Assembly: GCF_030811835.1 (NCBI RefSeq)
Contig: NZ_JAUSRO010000009.1
Coordinates: forward strand, 124,001 to 188,000
Source: Variovorax ginsengisoli
Lineage (GTDB): Bacteria; Pseudomonadota; Gammaproteobacteria; Burkholderiales; Burkholderiaceae_C
Direction: 5' to 3'
Length of the DNA: 64,000 nucleotides
Positions 62,168 to 64,000 of the stretch are shown here, one piece after another. Within the stretch, counting starts at the first letter, position 1, and the number at the start of each line of letters is the position of its first letter. Under the pieces are notes generated by a model that saw only the letters and a list, made by a program, of their open reading frames with translations, searched no databases and was not told the origin of the DNA. Position numbers and translations under genes: made by a program.

Positions 62168-63943
62168 ATGTCCGGTCCCACATCTTCCCCCGAGATCGCC
62201 GAGCACGACGCCTGGCGCAGCGAGCTGGTCCGCATCCTGGACAGCGACTGTTTCGCTGGTGCCAACCGCATCAGCACCCTGCTGCAGTTCGTGGTTGACG
62301 AGACGCTCGCCGGCCGGGGCGCACGCCTGAAGGAATACGTCATCGGCGTGGAGGTGCTCAAGTGCTCGGAAGACTTCGATCCCCGGATCGACACCAACGT
62401 GCGTACCGAGGCCTGGAGACTGCGTGAACGGCTGCAGCGCTACTACATGGGCGAGGGCGCTGGCAATCCGCACCGCATCGAGCTGCCTCGGCGCACCTTC
62501 GTGCCCGTGCTGCGCAGCGTGGCCGCCAAGCCCGCGGACGACACGCTGGTCGTGGTGCCTGCCTCGGCACCAGCGTCGCAGATCGTTCTTGCGCTGCAGG
62601 CCTTTAGGGAGTCACCGGAGGGGGGTGCGGACATCGCAGGCCTCGGGCTGTGCGTGGTGGACGAACTGGCGCTGGAACTCAGCGACCATCCGGCGCTGCG
62701 GCTGGTCCATGTGCCGTCGAGCACGGACTTCGCCGCTTCCAGCCAGGCCGACTGGCTGCTGCGCGGCAGCGTGCGTCTCGTGGGCCCCACGCTGCGCACG
62801 GTCGTGCACCTGGTGCGCCCCGACGGGCAGGAGCAGCTCTGGTCTCAGGGCTTCGAGCATCGGCCGCAGGAGATGGTCGACCTGCCGCGCGTGCTGGCAC
62901 GCGACATCGTCCGGGCATTGATCACCAGCCCCATCGCGGTGTCGATGGGCCTGAACCGCCCACGGCCCTTTGACGGCATCCGGGGCAGCTTCGCGCGCAG
63001 CATCCTCAGTTCCGGCTTCGAGCGCATGGCCGGTGACCTCGAGCGCGTCAGGCGCCAGGTGCGGCGCATCGAGGCCTGGCTGCTGCACCATCCAGAGGAC
63101 GGCGCGGCCAAGTCCCAGCTGGCGACCCTGTTGGCCTGGAACATCTGCGCGGCGCCGGCCTTCCGCAGCGAGTTCGTGCCGCTGCGCCAGCGCTGTGCCC
63201 GTGACCTGTTGAGCGCGCCATCGCCCTCGGTCGATGCCCTGGTGGCGCTCGGGCTGGCTTCCATGGTCGACTTCGACTGGCACGGCGCCGTGGCGCTGCT
63301 CGACGCCGCCGTGCTGGCGGAGCCCGACTGCTCGGACGCACGCGTGGTGCGCGGCCTGTGTGCGCTGCATCTGGGCGACGCCGTGTCCGCACAGCATGAG
63401 CTGGAGCTGGCCTGCCGCACCGACGGGCAGTCGCCCCTGGCCTTTGCCACGCTGGGGATGCTGCATTTCCATCAGCACCGGTTCCCGCAGGCGGCCAGCG
63501 CCGCGCGGCACGCCCTGTCGCTCGACGCGCACTGCGAGCCGGCCGCCGTGTTGTTGGCCGACAGCGAACTCAGCGGCGGCCAGTTCGACGAAGGCATCGC
63601 CATCCTGCAGCGCGCGCGCAGCTGGAGCGGTCGCTGGCCGGTGCTCATGGGTCGCCTGGGCCACGCCTATGCGCTCAACGGGCGCGAGCATCTGGCACGC
63701 ACACTGCTCGGCGAACTGCAGCAGACCTGCGTGGGCGAGGCGTCCGCGCATGCGGCGATCGCGGACATCCATCTGGGCCTGGGCGAGCGCGACGCGGCGC
63801 TGGCTGAACTCAACCAGGCAGTCGGCCAGCGCATCCTGCCCGACCTGCTGCTGCTGCGTTCCGCGCCGCGCTACGACGGCCTGCGGCGCGACGCCCGCTT
63901 CGTCCAGCTGATCGAGCGCATGGCGCTGCCGGCCGCGGCCTGA
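62168..63943 (+). CDS. TPR-containing regulator with N-terminal wHTH-like domain
   Basis: A 591-residue protein. The first 110 residues contain the LLQFVVDETLAGRGARLKEYVIGVEVL...FDPRIDTNVRTEAWRLRERLQRYY block found in front of TPR or adenylate-cyclase-like regulators, followed by an RIELPRRTFVPVL strand. Residues 120-270 look like the alpha/beta domain that builds oligomeric PRODORIC-type or CadC-like proteins. From about 330 there are repeated TPR helices. There is no membrane segment. The regulatory target is unknown; it may be the aromatic operon. An earlier GTG at 62141 is possible. Confidence 0.75.
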   Translation: MSGPTSSPEIAEHDAWRSELVRILDSDCFAGANRISTLLQFVVDETLAGRGARLKEYVIGVEVLKCSEDFDPRIDTNVRTEAWRLRERLQRYYMGEGAGNPHRIELPRRTFVPVLRSVAAKPADDTLVVVPASAPASQIVLALQAFRESPEGGADIAGLGLCVVDELALELSDHPALRLVHVPSSTDFAASSQADWLLRGSVRLVGPTLRTVVHLVRPDGQEQLWSQGFEHRPQEMVDLPRVLARDIVRALITSPIAVSMGLNRPRPFDGIRGSFARSILSSGFERMAGDLERVRRQVRRIEAWLLHHPEDGAAKSQLATLLAWNICAAPAFRSEFVPLRQRCARDLLSAPSPSVDALVALGLASMVDFDWHGAVALLDAAVLAEPDCSDARVVRGLCALHLGDAVSAQHELELACRTDGQSPLAFATLGMLHFHQHRFPQAASAARHALSLDAHCEPAAVLLADSELSGGQFDEGIAILQRARSWSGRWPVLMGRLGHAYALNGREHLARTLLGELQQTCVGEASAHAAIADIHLGLGERDAALAELNQAVGQRILPDLLLLRSAPRYDGLRRDARFVQLIERMALPAAA

Positions 63944-64000
63944 GCGCCAGTGAGATAGGCGAAGTCGCCAAGGTGGCCATGGCGGGCTTCATGCTGCGCA

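Noticed and set aside
1..64000. CRISPR arrays, tRNA or rRNA genes, insertion sequences
   Set aside because: No regularly spaced repeats, tRNA cloverleaf, rRNA segment or transposase was found on reading both strands.

Overview
The window is high-GC DNA with codon bias and gene families typical of Burkholderiales, most likely Comamonadaceae such as Variovorax or a relative. It has several Bug-type tripartite-tricarboxylate receptors, an RFN-controlled ribH, dense catabolic operons and LysR/GntR/MarR regulators. This placement is inferred from gene content only. A Rep initiator, an iteron-like origin, parA, parB and candidate parS palindromes lie at about 16.0-20.5 kb. The molecule is therefore probably a second chromosome (chromid) or megaplasmid, and the window covers its origin.

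Left arm (1-14 kb): a truncated proline-rich lipoprotein gene. Then a gentisate cluster (Bug receptor, gentisate 1,2-dioxygenase, 3-hydroxybenzoate 6-hydroxylase, divergent MarR) whose two ring-fission follow-up genes are both damaged: an isomerase remnant at 768-1022 and an internally deleted fumarylpyruvate hydrolase at 3197-3607. Next come a GGDEF protein, a chemoreceptor, a conserved hypothetical protein, Ku, a tiny two-gene unit, a carotenoid-oxygenase/DUF2141 pair, and ribH behind an FMN riboswitch.

Origin block (14-20.5 kb): a degenerate tyrosine recombinase, parB, two long palindromes, parA, an AT-rich stretch with seven copies of a 15-bp repeat, and a Rep gene pointing away.

Middle (20.5-39.5 kb): LysR/carboxymuconolactone decarboxylase, hipBA, a purine nucleoside permease, then a TetR-controlled unit. 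The same double operator lies between tetR and its MFS transporter and in front of an eight-gene operon (DUF2147, porin, FGGY kinase, class II aldolase, class III aminotransferase, a metal-site-less aldolase paralogue, SDR, ALDH). The operon's substrate is not evident and it is the best candidate for an undescribed catabolic system.

Right arm (39.5-64 kb): an amino-acid ABC transporter plus SDR, and a biotin carboxylase/BCCP/PxpB/PxpC/PxpA cluster. These two units carry near-identical LysR-type operators and so probably form one regulon. An aminotransferase and an MFS exporter follow. Last is an aromatic meta-cleavage operon (extradiol dioxygenase, FAH hydrolase, two Bug receptors, ALDH, acetoacetate-decarboxylase-like protein, flavin hydroxylase, NTF2-like protein) between a GntR regulator and a nitroreductase/TPR-regulator pair. 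No rRNA, tRNA, CRISPR array or intact insertion sequence was seen.
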